From Phoronis australis (Eukaryota > Phoronida > Phoronidae), in contig NMRA01000524.1 of NCBI GenBank assembly GCA_002633005.1, positions 188,381 to 252,380 of the forward strand: DNA of 64,000 nt. Reading direction: 5' to 3'. Under the pieces are notes generated by a model. The model had not been told where the DNA came from and searched no databases. It worked only from the letters and a program-made list of their open reading frames with translations. The stretch's first letter is position 1. Each line of letters begins with the position of its first letter. Of this stretch, positions 1 through 12,700 are shown piece after piece. Made by a program: the position numbers and the translations under genes.

Positions 1-425
1 TTTACAGGTTGTAACTGGACACCAGATATCACATGGGCACAGATTGTCCTGCTAAGATTGGACAATGCATACCACATGGTTGTAGACTGCCAGGCTGTGA
101 ATGGACTATTCACATTGCTACAGACTGTCACGCTTTGATTGGACAGTATGTATCACATGGTTACAGACTGTCAGGCAGTGAATGGAGAATTTACATGGCT
201 ACAGATTGTCGGGCTATGATTGGACAGTAGGTATCATATGGTTTCAGACTAGCGGGCTGTAATTGGGCAGTAGACATCACTTAGTTATTGACTGTCACTT
301 TGAGAATGGAGAAATCACATATAGTTACAGTCCATTGAGCTATTGATTGGACAGCAGATATCACGAGGTTACATACTGCTAGACTGTGAAATATCACACG
401 CTTTTAGACTGCCAGGCAATGGGCA
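1..425. repeat. Dimeric tandem repeat, 81-bp period (43+38 bp)
   Basis: The landmark ATCACATGG and its variants begin at 28, 71, 109, 152, 190, 233, 276, 314, 360 and 393. Spacing alternates 43 and 38 bp up to 314, giving an 81-bp higher-order unit, and then degrades to 46 and 33. Each half-unit carries a TTACAGACTGTC-like core followed by TGATTGGACAG. The array runs past the left edge. Because 81 is divisible by three, a spurious open frame (33-230) crosses several units. It lies just downstream of the last visible carboxypeptidase exon, within that gene's next intron. Confidence 0.85.
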
Positions 426-621
426 ATATTGCACAAACACCATGGAAAAACTGAGTACTGTCTAAAGAAATTTCAAGTCAAAATATCAGCTAGAGTGGTT
501 TAAAACAGTCACTTTGGAAGCATTTAAAACATGAACTAGAAAATGTAGTTTGTTTAAACACAACTGACTATGTTAGAAATACAGCCCAGTCCGTGTGTTT
601 TTGCACTCGTTGTCCACTAAC

Positions 622-754
622 CTTCATAAAGTTGACAATAGTTAGCCTGTATGGAGTCTTGGCACGTGTGTTTGATACGCGGAAGTAGAACCACTGTGTG
701 TGTTTGTTGGTGTACAGGTCGGGTCGAAGCCACAGCTCATAGTCTCTCTCACCT
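622..754 (-). CDS. AGBL2: AGBL2-like exon (last visible; HTQWFYFRV)
   Basis: The acceptor is TTTATTGCAG and the donor ATGAAG/gttagt, in phase 0. It encodes 44 codons including [20 protein letters not shown] and IVNFMK. The next exon, expected to start with a S-L-Y-x-x-G-M-x-P block, is not in bases 1-600, so the gene continues off the left edge. Confidence 0.95.
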
Positions 755-3700
755 CTGCAATAAAAGCAGAAATCAAGTACAATCAAATCTAACGTTGCGT
801 AACATTGTACATTGTTTTACACGCAGCTAATCTCCTACTGTTGGAAAATGTCACAAACAAAAAATCCTATGAAACTTGCAAAATAATTTTGTTCAACTTA
901 AAATAGCTGTAAAATTCGCGTTCTGTCAAAAAAACATCCACACTATGAGAAAACTTAGATCAAGTTTCTCCGGGAACGAGTGGTCGCTAGGTTTAGTAGT
1001 AGCATGGATACTGTTTGTGCTGGGGCATCTTCACCCACATGTGACAACTTATGCCACCTTTTCAAGATTCGAAGTAATTAATACCAATTGTGCTCTTACT
1101 CCGCTACACACACAGGGATGTGTAATCATTTTTCATTCCATATTTGTCGCAAGGTGTAGAGAGTGTAATGTGGATGCTCAGCTGAACAATGGCAAGTTGC
1201 TCTAGAGCATGTCACTGTAGGGTGACTTGTAGCGTGGAGAAGACTTTAGGACCTTAGACCACTCAACACAAAACTGATGTCAACTGTCTTGTTCTTCATT
1301 CAGGTGAGAAGTGATTTCTGCACTGAGGAAACAATACTGTCAGCTTTTCCCAAGTCCAGAAATCTCCTCTAAACTAAGTTAGCAACAACATGAGACCAGT
1401 TATATAACAGTAAGTGACTTAAATGTAAGTACTCACAAGGACTACTTCATTTTCAAGACAAAACGTATTCGAAATGTTCAAGGATTTACAAATTTTCACG
1501 TGAGCCTCGGTAAAAAGCCAAAGATATTCAGCTAAGTGAGATTGTCATGACACACTTACACTTTCACAGCCTTCTGAAGATTGCCACTTTCAAAACGAGA
1601 TTCGAATAATAACGTGTCATCCGCATCGGACGTCAGCTGGACAGTCGCGCGATGGCAACCATTACGGTACCCTCCGACACGTGATCGAAGAAACTGGAAT
1701 AGCAACCATGCCAATTAGCATAATTATTTTATACATATGCATAATGATGACCAGATTGGTGATTACATTACAATAAGTGACAGAAAACACTACAGTAACT
1801 ATGGCTGCGCAACTATAGAAAATGTAATCAATAAGTTCAGGTCTATGGCGTACTGTATGCCGTCACGATGAGACAATCTATCCTTCAGTACTAACACAGA
1901 ATATCAAAATAACCGGATTTTAATGCAGTTCTTAGAATAGACGTACGCGTATGTTCACAGAATGAAAACTCCCGAGCTTGTGGACGTAATATGCATCAAC
2001 AATTAAGTCTATCATTGGAGTGCATCTCAACAGGGAAAAAGCAAAAAAGATTCAGCATTAAATTTATGCCGTGACTGATCAATCTATTCCTACACTACCT
2101 CCTAGGCCAAGGAATGCTTAAATTTGTGCGTGAGAAAAATACCGATTGGTAAACAGTAATTCGTCACTTGTTTAGCACACAAAATGGCTGACAAGTAAAT
2201 TTTTTTTTCTAATTAATTTCCCTACAACAGTAAAGATTAAGAACATTTTAGTCTATTACAAGCATCACTGTCAATGTCATAAAAATTTTGCTAATTTTAA
2301 AATTCACATTATTTGTGAAACGATAATCAGCCTTAATGGAAGACTGCCATTTTGGGACAATAGTATTGGTGTGAAATAAGTGAAGGATTACTCTAGTATC
2401 GGATGCAGCACAGCTACCTTCTTAATAAGCAAAAAAATACTTAAAGCTATGGACTTACATTTCAAATGAGCAACGCTGTGTCCTTATCACGAGGACTTTC
2501 ACTAGCAATTTTTTTTGCTGATATTTATGATATTTAACAACTGAATGTCTAATATTCACCAACTTTACTTTTTAAAACAGATGACAACACCCCAAGCACA
2601 CCCCCTTTTGGCATATTAGTGAACAAGTAAAAATTCTAAAGTAGTGCAGAGATGTCAAGCCATGTTTTGAGCAAACTTACAAATGATCCACACTGGGGTT
2701 CATATTCATAGACCACACTTCCCTCATCAGATCTGATGGTTGGAGTTTTTTCGTAACCAGCTGGAAATTGAAAGAAATATATTCTATGACAATAGAAAAT
2801 TCAGAACCTATAATTTTTAGGAACTACAACACCAGAAACCATGCATATGAAAATTGATATTGACAGGTGGTTTGGTCCTCCATTTTATGAAGACATTTTA
2901 ACTGTAACAGTTGGAGAAGGCTACTTTTTAGTTCAATGACTATTTCATGTCATGAAACCATCGTCATAACAACAAAACACGCACGTAGGTCAATTTCTTT
3001 AGGAGCGGCTACTGTATATTTCAACATTTATCAACAGCATGTAAGCAGGGGAATCAAAGCAAGACTTGTATTACATACCAGAAGCTTTAACATGAGGTTC
3101 TTGGGCACAACCAAGAAATTAGGCTTACTTGTGAGTGAAATTTAGAATTTGGATCAAAGAACAGAGAGGTGACACTGTTTATGAACAGTAACAGGTAGCT
3201 CACCAAAACTGTGACAGGAATGTCTAATTTCTCTGGTGTGCACAAAAGAGGTCACTCATAACTAATGCATCGGACCAAAAAACATCTACAGTGACTCACT
3301 AGGCTTGTACAGAGGTTCATTGACTGGTGGAACATAAGGAATGAAGTTGAGATTCTCCTCGAGCACTTCTATCTCGGACGGCCTGAAATGTTAAGAAAAT
3401 CAGTAACTACAGCTTGCTGCATTCCAAATCATAGCACAGCTCACATTCCTGTTCCCAAAATACGACACAACATTGATGGCAAACAAGTAGCGATATTTGC
3501 TAACTGTGAGAAGACCAAATATTAGATATGTTTTCCTTTGTTCGTTGCTAAAACAGAAAATTGAAATGCAAACCTGACCCAGTGTTTTCTCAGATAAGGT
3601 GAGTTTCTAAATCACTTTGTGAGGAACATTGAGGTTGGGTAGGACCCTAGAAAAATGTCCAAATTTGGCTCACTTCAGAATATCATATCTCAGAAATGAC

Positions 3701-6700
3701 TGATGAGAGTCAAATGAAACTTTATACACTGTTCATCAAAAATATAAAGCATTGTTTTCAAAATGACTCACTTTTGCAAGAGGGGATAGAAAAAATATAG
3801 GAGTTACATTATTAACTTTTTATCATTGAACAAAGTAAAATTTTCAAAGAAAAAAAATTTAGAAAATTGCAACAATGTTTTTGAGAAAAAATCTTGAAAT
3901 TTATATCAAATGAAATTTGGTCATTCGAATGTTGTTTCGCTAAAAATGTACCTTTCTGTTTTGCTAAATTTCATTAAAAACACACTCATTGCTTTATGCA
4001 CTATCATTCATAAGACTGTTTGGATAAAGTTGTTTTTTTAAATGATGCTCTTTTGCAATAGAGACTATCAAAAATATGAGTTTCATGATTTTTATGAAAA
4101 AAACAAAAGTTGCATGAAATGAAAATAAAAATAATTTAGAAAATTGTTAGAGAATTTTGAGATTTTTATATCTCACGATTAAAATTGTGCAAACCTATAT
4201 CACATAAAATTTGATGACATCATTGATGCTGCTGATTGAAATAAATGTACTTTTCTTTTTTGCTTAATTTTACTCAAGATATGGTGACTCAATCAATGGC
4301 AGGCTGATATCAAGTCAAAAATAAAATTATACACTCTGGCTTTCTACTTTCATACTGAGTAAAATACATTTTTATACAGATATTCGACTGAAAGCACAGA
4401 CAAATCAATAAGGTCCTACAGGGCTTGGAATGACTAAGGACAAAAAAGAGGAAAAATTTCCAGGTGATGTATCGCTCCACAAATAAATAGGCTTGTGTGA
4501 TAGAAACATGTTTTGTGTTGTAAAGTTCAACTGATTCAGAAATAAACGTCTTGCATGAATAAAGTCAAAATAATGACAAAAAACAAAAAAGAGGAAACAA
4601 GAAATCAAATAAGAGGAAATCAAAACCAAAAAGGAATCTTCTTAAAAGAGGTAAATTCTAAGCCTGGTCCTAACAAAGTTTGCCGTACAATTTCTCCAAC
4701 AGATGGCGTTGCCACAGTTGATTGTTCCCCTGCAACACCTGGATATGATCGTTAGAAATCCCCATCAACTTAAAACCCCACTCGACTCAGGTCAAAATGA
4801 GTACCAGGCTAAAAAGCAGTGAATATCAAGCAAACAAGAACTATGGACCGGTGAAGGCTCTTACAAATTTGAAGACAGTTTCCATTGAAAGTATTGCCTG
4901 CTCCCCGGGGAAATGAGATCGATAGAGAATGAGCAAATCAGTACCCAGAATAATAATGTTGTACAGCACCTACTAAAAACTGGAATAAAAGTGCAGACAA
5001 TATTACTATTGTAACTTTACTATAATGAATGTTATTAGGTTTATCTAAATTATTGCTCTTATTACAAGTATTATCATCAGGTATTATTGTTGGGCCCCAA
5101 ACATGGGTTAAGTTATGGTAATTCTTAACCTGTACAGCACACCATATGCAATTTCATTTTGTCAAATTTCTTCAGAAATAGAAAGATTAAGAACACTTCA
5201 GTCTGTTACTAGCATGGTTTGAACTGCGTAGACGTCGCAAACAATGCTTGGCAAGGCTTCCATAATTTAAAGCAAAATATGTGTAGAATTACTGTACTAT
5301 GTGGACAAGCAGCAAATGAGTAAATACAAACAACAAACAGAAATAAGCGTTATTTGAAAGTTATCCTCTTATTTCTTGTCATCACGAAATTCTTTATCAT
5401 GACTCCTTGTTTCTTTTATGACGCTAATAGTCATTTGTGGGACCAGGGTATACCAGCAGACCTTTATGCAGCCTACGTCCTGTGCATTTTTCTTATTTTG
5501 TAACAGCAGCTCTGATGACTCATTTTACAGAATATTAAAGCTATAGTCAAGATGATATGATAAACTTTATAACATCCATTTGACTTGAGATCACCAAAAA
5601 CATGGTGCACTCATCATTCAACCAATATGATCTCTAATATTTGTTTGCTAAGCTACTTGACTGTTTCCATAAATTTAGATGTAAAAGTCCAGGTCCACAC
5701 ATTTTTTTGAGTAAATAGCTCATGAGGGTTGTTTTTGTAAACTTAGATGTAAAATCCCTGGTCTACGCATTTTTTGCAACAACACTCACTGTATGTGTGT
5801 GGATTACTCATGAATAGTGGTGAGGGTTACGGGTCGTCGGAGTCATGGATGCCCTGGAATATTGGGAACCCCATTTTGAGAGCTCTATTTTCGAAAACCT
5901 GGATAAAGCCCTGTACACCAGGCTAACCCGTCTCAGATGAAGCTGTCATGCTAGTATTAAATTGTGCTTCGTAAAAACACAATGCTCCATTTATAAATAA
6001 GTAAAGTGAATTGTGTTTAGCAAATCCTTATTTGCACAAGGTGCATGGTTACAATGAAAGCAGCCTGTGTATTACCTGTTTGATTTGTACATCAATCCAA
6101 ATGATACGTGCATGTCTCAGCAAATCAATGTTGCATCAAGAGAAGACAAAATGGTGAACAATAAGCCGCATTGATTTAAGCGTTTCATTACAGAGACAGA
6201 CAAAGCCTCTTTGTTGAGCGGTACTTTTTGTGGACAAGGAAGGATGAGATTTCACCAAGCAGCTGAATTAGTAGAAATAACGTTTGGCTACCAAATAGCA
6301 GTAAATCAACAAGGGACCAAGTCCATTTGAGAATGGCAAAAATTGTGAACTTACATGTACGAACTGATACAAACGATCTCGCCTAAATGGGTACTAATCT
6401 GAGATATTGACAATTAACGGGTATTGACACTGACTTCTCAACATATCAACAAAACAAAACAATACTCTATAAACCGTTGCCAATCTTGAAAGCTTGATTT
6501 AACTTTATCAACTCCGTACAAAATGTACTAAATTAGTAAGCACGATTAACCCTTCAGATGAGCTAATGGACAGTTGTAGGGACACGTCGCGTATCTTGGA
6601 CCACCCATTCCAGAGTATTGGCTGAACTATACGTTCATTTTTCAAGTGAAGTACTAATTACACAACATCAGGTGAGGAGAGCAATTTGCTTAAGACCACC

Positions 6701-9700
6701 AAAATATGGCTTAGTAATTAGTAAACTTTCAAATTCATCATCAACTTGTATTCATCTATCAGAACGGTGACTCATCCCGCTTCTTTACATTGCTTTTGCG
6801 GCTTTAAATGTGAAACAGTGAAACAATAGGATACACGTTGATGTGCTTTTAACTGGCATAAAACACTAAAACTCGACTGATATTTAGAATCTGAATGCCA
6901 CACACAACAACACTTTTGTCCTCTGTTTTGAATACATCTCGAAGCTTTTCAGAATGGTTGGTTAAGCGTAAACATAGTACATAGATTTCATGGTAAACTG
7001 TCACTCAAGTGGTCTATGCATACAGAATTTAGTGTATTTTGAAGTGGGAATATTGACTTCTTTTGACTACAACATCGCTGCAAATAATCATATTTCAACC
7101 AAAACACTGTTGGATGACAGCTCTGCCTAGTAAATCATGTTAATGACAAAGTCAGAATAGTATTCATAATTGTTGAGAAATAAGACAAATTAATTTTCAC
7201 CTTTCCGCCACACTGTGTCTCAAACTGAGGAAATAAAACGCTGGGTTAAGTCCGCCACCCGACTATCATCATAACTAGAAGTGCAGGGTGGTACCTACCA
7301 TCGGGCAGCCTGTTGCGGCCCCAATTCCTTCCCCATCAACGCGTACAACTGGCGTGGCTCCTTGAGTCGAGGCACCAGGCGGCCATGTTGGAAACGATAC
7401 TCCACCTGCTTGGATCGAAGAAGCTCCTCCTGGTTGGCACGATTGGCTGTAACATAGAAAGCTCATTAGCAATACACATAAAGCTAATTAACATACTAGA
7501 CAGTGCATTAACATAGAAAATTCGCTAACATACCGTCATTACATGTTATCAAATGAATGCAAATTAAGCTTGCTTATGCTAACGCTACTAACCGACCATG
7601 AAATACTGTGAGCTACTCAAATCATTATACATGTATGAAATTCGAAAAAACAATTTACATTTTTAATCAACTGTACATTTGCAACAAGACTGAGTATTCC
7701 ACAATAACTTTTTGATCTGCCAACCCATCTTATAGGTGAGAGGAAACAAAACACATTTTAAGAACCCTTTTATGAGGTCTCATTTTTTAATCAATTGAGT
7801 TTGTCAGGCAATGTTTTGGATGGATTATTAGTGAGCAAAAAGTTTGCTCAATGACAGTGTCATAAGTTAGTATAACCTAGTTTCAGTCTTCCTAAAGACC
7901 AGAGTCAGCCCGTGTACGGGGAAAATGTACTGACACAGAGAACTGACAGGAAGTTCTGCTGAGATTCATCAGAATGTACACAAGTGACAACACGGTAATT
8001 TACGAAAACTTTAGTACAGATAAGACACCACATGATGCCCTTAGCTTAGCAACAAGACCACTGTATAATCCATATAATTTATAGATTTCATAGCATCTTT
8101 TTCAACACATTTTGCAATGAAAAACAGTGTGCAGTTGCAAAACATATTCAAATAAGTCAGACGACTACTCTACAATGCAGATACTAAAATCCAACGGCCT
8201 CGAGAAAACTATAGGTCACACGTGAAACAGAACACCAACAAACATAGGATTACAAAGACACTTGAAAAACCCTGACTGTTGTGAGCAACAGTGAAGCTAG
8301 TGGAAAGCTAGTGAAAATCCTCAACGTCCTTTAATGAACGTTATCACGACTCATATTTCCACTTCCCATCAAAAACACTTCAAGAAAACCATCATCAAAC
8401 ATACCGACCTACAAAATGACACGGGCCACTCTCTGAATCTGACAGGAGAATGTGAAGAACTGAGGCCACTTGTGTAGCCATCTTCTGAGCTGTCACGGTA
8501 ACGTGGTTGTCATGGGATAATGTGGATTAGGAGAGGATATAGTTGAGTTTCCACGATTGGTCTCCCACCATAATCTACCTAATCGAGGCTTCCTTAGATT
8601 GCTAAGAAAATCAATAAAACATGCCCGTGGAACAAGGGATTGCGTTCAATTGATCAGAAACTTTGATGCCATAGGTATGGTTAGGTGTGATTAGCACGGT
8701 TTTTAAACAAATGCCGATCATGAAGAAAGGTTTTACATGCAGTGGCACTTGTAACTTGTTGTGATGGTTTACGGGTTTGTTTTTTGCCCCTTGCAATGTG
8801 ACTTTTCATCGTAAGACTAAAGTAGAAACAGCAAAAATATAAACAAATTTTGAAAGTTCCAGAGAAAATTCAACGGCAAAAAGTCCATAATTTAGAATTT
8901 TTTGTTTCCATTTGAGACATTGGAATTTATAAGGAAAAAGCAAAATGATAACAACAGAATTTAAACCTTCTATGATTTTGGTGGAGGGGAAAATCCCCCC
9001 CAGGCCGCTGCCTGAGTTTCACACCCCAGATCACCACACCTAGTTGGCAATGCCACAAGTAGCCAAAAGTAATGTTTTTCATTAGTGATTCAAACTCTGA
9101 GGGTAATTTTTTATCTTTGAATAGGCAGTTTTAGGTCTGATGAGAGGAATTTCGCGTTATTTTAAAATATTTTTCATAGGGCACCTGATATATAACAATT
9201 TCAGGCAACATTTTTAGATTTTTTCAATGGCCAAGTACTTATTTCAAGACCACATAAATGACCCCAAAGTTTTGGTGGAATTAAAACTGACACATATCTA
9301 TAACACGTGTAATGCCTTGGATTAAGGTATGTCTACTGAACTATGACAAGCCCATAGAAAGTTATCATATCTCGGCTTTATTTGCACAAATTCAACTCCG
9401 TGGCAACATCTATTTGGGAAAAAATTACTACTAAAGAAGACCTGCACATGTGTTTACCAAGCAATTGAAATGAAAATTTCCGCAACACGAAAAGATTAGA
9501 TTAAATTTTTTGCACATCGTCAGCTACAGAACTGCTAACATTGTCTGCTTTTATTAACAATAGAGGGCATTGTTGTTTTCCTGTACACAAAACCAATAAT
9601 CAATAGACACTAAACACCACTGTGTCAGCTGGTATAAGTTCTCACTATTGAACTTTTTACCTAACCTTGAACTATGTGAGTCTACAAAGCAGGTAACAAA

Positions 9701-12700
9701 GTGCCTTCAAAAGAAACAAAAGCATACACCAGCTACCTCAACAGAGGAAAAGCCATGAACATGTCGCTATTTTTATGGGGGCGCTTGCAGCTGGGAAATT
9801 AAGACACCCACAGTCTTGGAAGCCTTGCAAGATAAACCCCATCCATGCAGAGAGAGTTGCAATAAAATCTTTTAATGTGGAACAAAAAGGAATTATGCAA
9901 ATTGCCATAGTTGGGCTCCTGATTTATACACTGTTGTAGTTTTGAGCAGATGTGGTGTAGAGCCAACGATAAAAGTAGAGTAAAACTTCCCGAAAAATTA
10001 GTTCTGTTGAAATTTTAATTGTCTGCCGTATTGTGTCCCCAAATGTAGAATTTTTAGCATTTTCCATGACCAAAAAATCTTATTTATTGAATGAAGCTTC
10101 TGAAAAATTTTGTTGCAAAGACGGCCATATTACAAACACCCTAACCAATATAGTGAACCGCGTCAAGGGTAATTCAATCAGAAAAGGCAGTTCTGTAAAA
10201 GGAATCTGGTCACAAAATCATAGAGGCACATTCCTCATAAACTGTCTCATTACTTAATTCCCCACCTCAACTCATTGTCTTATATCAGATATACGGATGA
10301 ACGGACATCACACCCACCAAGTTCCCTGTCTAAATAACAGAGAACTTGCTGCAGAACAGTTTTTAGAAAGCAGTCGCAGAATTTCAATGAGAAAATGACC
10401 AAGCAATGGTGTTGTAATCCTACAAGGTAGAAGGGTGTTGCTGCTGCCTCTATATAACAGAAGGTGATATAAAGGAATTCTCTTGACTTAAAGCAGTTAC
10501 AACCTGTTTCCTATAAAATAACCAAGTTTTGACTTAAACCAGTTAGTGCTAGACTGGTCTCAACTTGTGTTTTGTTCTAATGAGAAGCGGTTTGTGGGCT
10601 TGGAAACTACTGTCAGTTATTGCTACAGACATAGTTTGGCACATACCGTACAGTAAAACGTAGACTTATGAAACACATAATATGGCCGACAAGAGTAATT
10701 CTATTTTGTTAAAATTTCTCAACAAAAGAAAAGATTATGACCAATTTACTCCACTATTAGCTTTGTTTATAATGTGAAGATGATGCAAAACAACATTTGG
10801 AAAAGCTTCCATCAATTATAGTACCGTAATCAGCCTTCGAGAAATGGAGAATCATACCAAAATGACTCCATGACATAGCAAATTATTGAACCTGATTTCA
10901 AGCCATAATGAACTGCCAGCTCTTTACATGGCAAGAAATCGCTTCTAAATTAAATGCAGAACATGTTGAGACTGACTTCATTGCTGTAAGAAGACCTTTG
11001 GTGGATTCAGGGGTTCCAGTTGCTCGTTGCATGAAACAGTTGCAATAGAGATTTAACTACTGTTTCCTAAATTTTCAGTGCATATGTGAGCTTTGTGCAA
11101 ACACTGAATGTTCTTTCTCCGTTATTTTATCTTCATTGCTACAGCAAGTAATTAGCTTTGACACAGTAACAAGAATAAAGTATACGGAGAATTGTTAACA
11201 TCATGGAAAATAAATAGGGACCTGTTCTTGCAACAGCCCTAGCTTGAGGACTTAGTCAACATTTATCTTAATTTATAAAGACTTTTTGTTCAACGCCCCT
11301 AATGTAAGGATTTACAATAATACATAGTACACATTTATAAAATGCCCTAAGTAACATTAGTGAATAAACAAAGTGTATAATCTGAATGTACTGAAAATTA
11401 AGGAAAACAGTCAAGTCCCTAATTATTCAAGGCATTTCATGCAACCAGACACACAGGGTCCCACACCCTACAGACATGACCAAAAATGAGCATTTTGGTC
11501 AATAGTATTGAGTAAGAAGTTACAAAAGAATCCCCAATATCAAGGAAGACAAACGAAAAATCAACAAAAGATAAAAGATTTGGTCTTTGCAATGTTGGAA
11601 ACACGTGTTTTGTGAACTCTACACTTCAAGCTATCTTTTCATGCAACCTCAACTGGCACAAATACAATATCAACAAGAAAAACAATATGAAAACCATCCT
11701 TGTGAACACATATGAAGCAACTAAAAGGTATACATCAACTCCGTCTGAAATTTTGAATAAACTAAGATTACAGAACAACTCTCTTGGCAACGGAAGTCAA
11801 CAGGATGCCCATGAATTTTTACTATGGTTACTGAACCAATGGCACGTTGACACACTTGCTCACAACGCTGATAATGTAACGTCTGAGGTTACTAGTACCT
11901 TCCAACACGTGAAGAAGCAAACTAGGAGCTGTAATAACTGCACAACAACAAAGGAAAAAACACAGATAGACTGGGAGTTGACCGTCTACCTCCCAACGCT
12001 AAGGAAAGAAATAACTATGCAGGAGTTGTGGCACAGCTTGTGGACGTCGTTGGACATCGAGGACTTTAGTTGCCCAAACTGTAATAGTCTCAGTGGCCAG
12101 CTCACATGGTCATTAGTAAAACCGCCAAAATACCTTTGTATTCATATCTTACGTACCGCGACTAATGGTGAAAAAATCAACACAAAGACTTCCTCGTATG
12201 ACCTCTCCGGCTATAAAATAAAAGCAGTCATAGAACACCATGGAAGAAACACGACGGGTGGTCATTACACATGCTGTGTTAAATCGTCAGCATGGGAATG
12301 GATAAATTTTGACGACTCTACAGTCACAAGTACACCCAAGCCTCCCCTGGATGCCTACATTGCAATGAATTATAAACCACAAAGGGAATCAACATAAAAA
12401 ATATGGCGCAATTTCAACATCAACGTCGCATATCACATCTGACGCAGCCAAGTCAAGTTATTTTTGAAATTCATCCTGGTACGGGAATTGGGGATAGTTA
12501 GGCCTATAAAAGATCGTTAACCCAGCCGCAGAGCGTCTAAAGCCGCGCACCGTACCAGTGACTGCTGGCAACTCATCGGAGACTCAACTTTAACATCCTT
12601 CGCCGCAGAGATAACAACTCTTGGGCTGTCTCCGGTGAGTCCATTCTTTGTTGAATGATGTTTAGGTAAAATAAATTTTCATTAGAAACTTTTAAATTTA

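Noticed and set aside
33-230. Plus-strand 65-codon frame with repeated GYRLSG/ATDC motifs
   Set aside because: It arises because the 81-bp tandem repeat is a multiple of three. It has no start context or domain.
7275-7472. Minus-strand 65-codon frame with GGASS...PPGAST composition
   Set aside because: It is a shadow frame of the real exon at 7299-7446, whose correct register matches the family motif VPRLKEPR.
8405-8492. Minus-strand exon-like stretch with a GTAGGT donor between two carboxypeptidase exons
   Set aside because: It has no polypyrimidine acceptor, and its phases break the frame that is continuous between 13559-13678 and 7299-7446.
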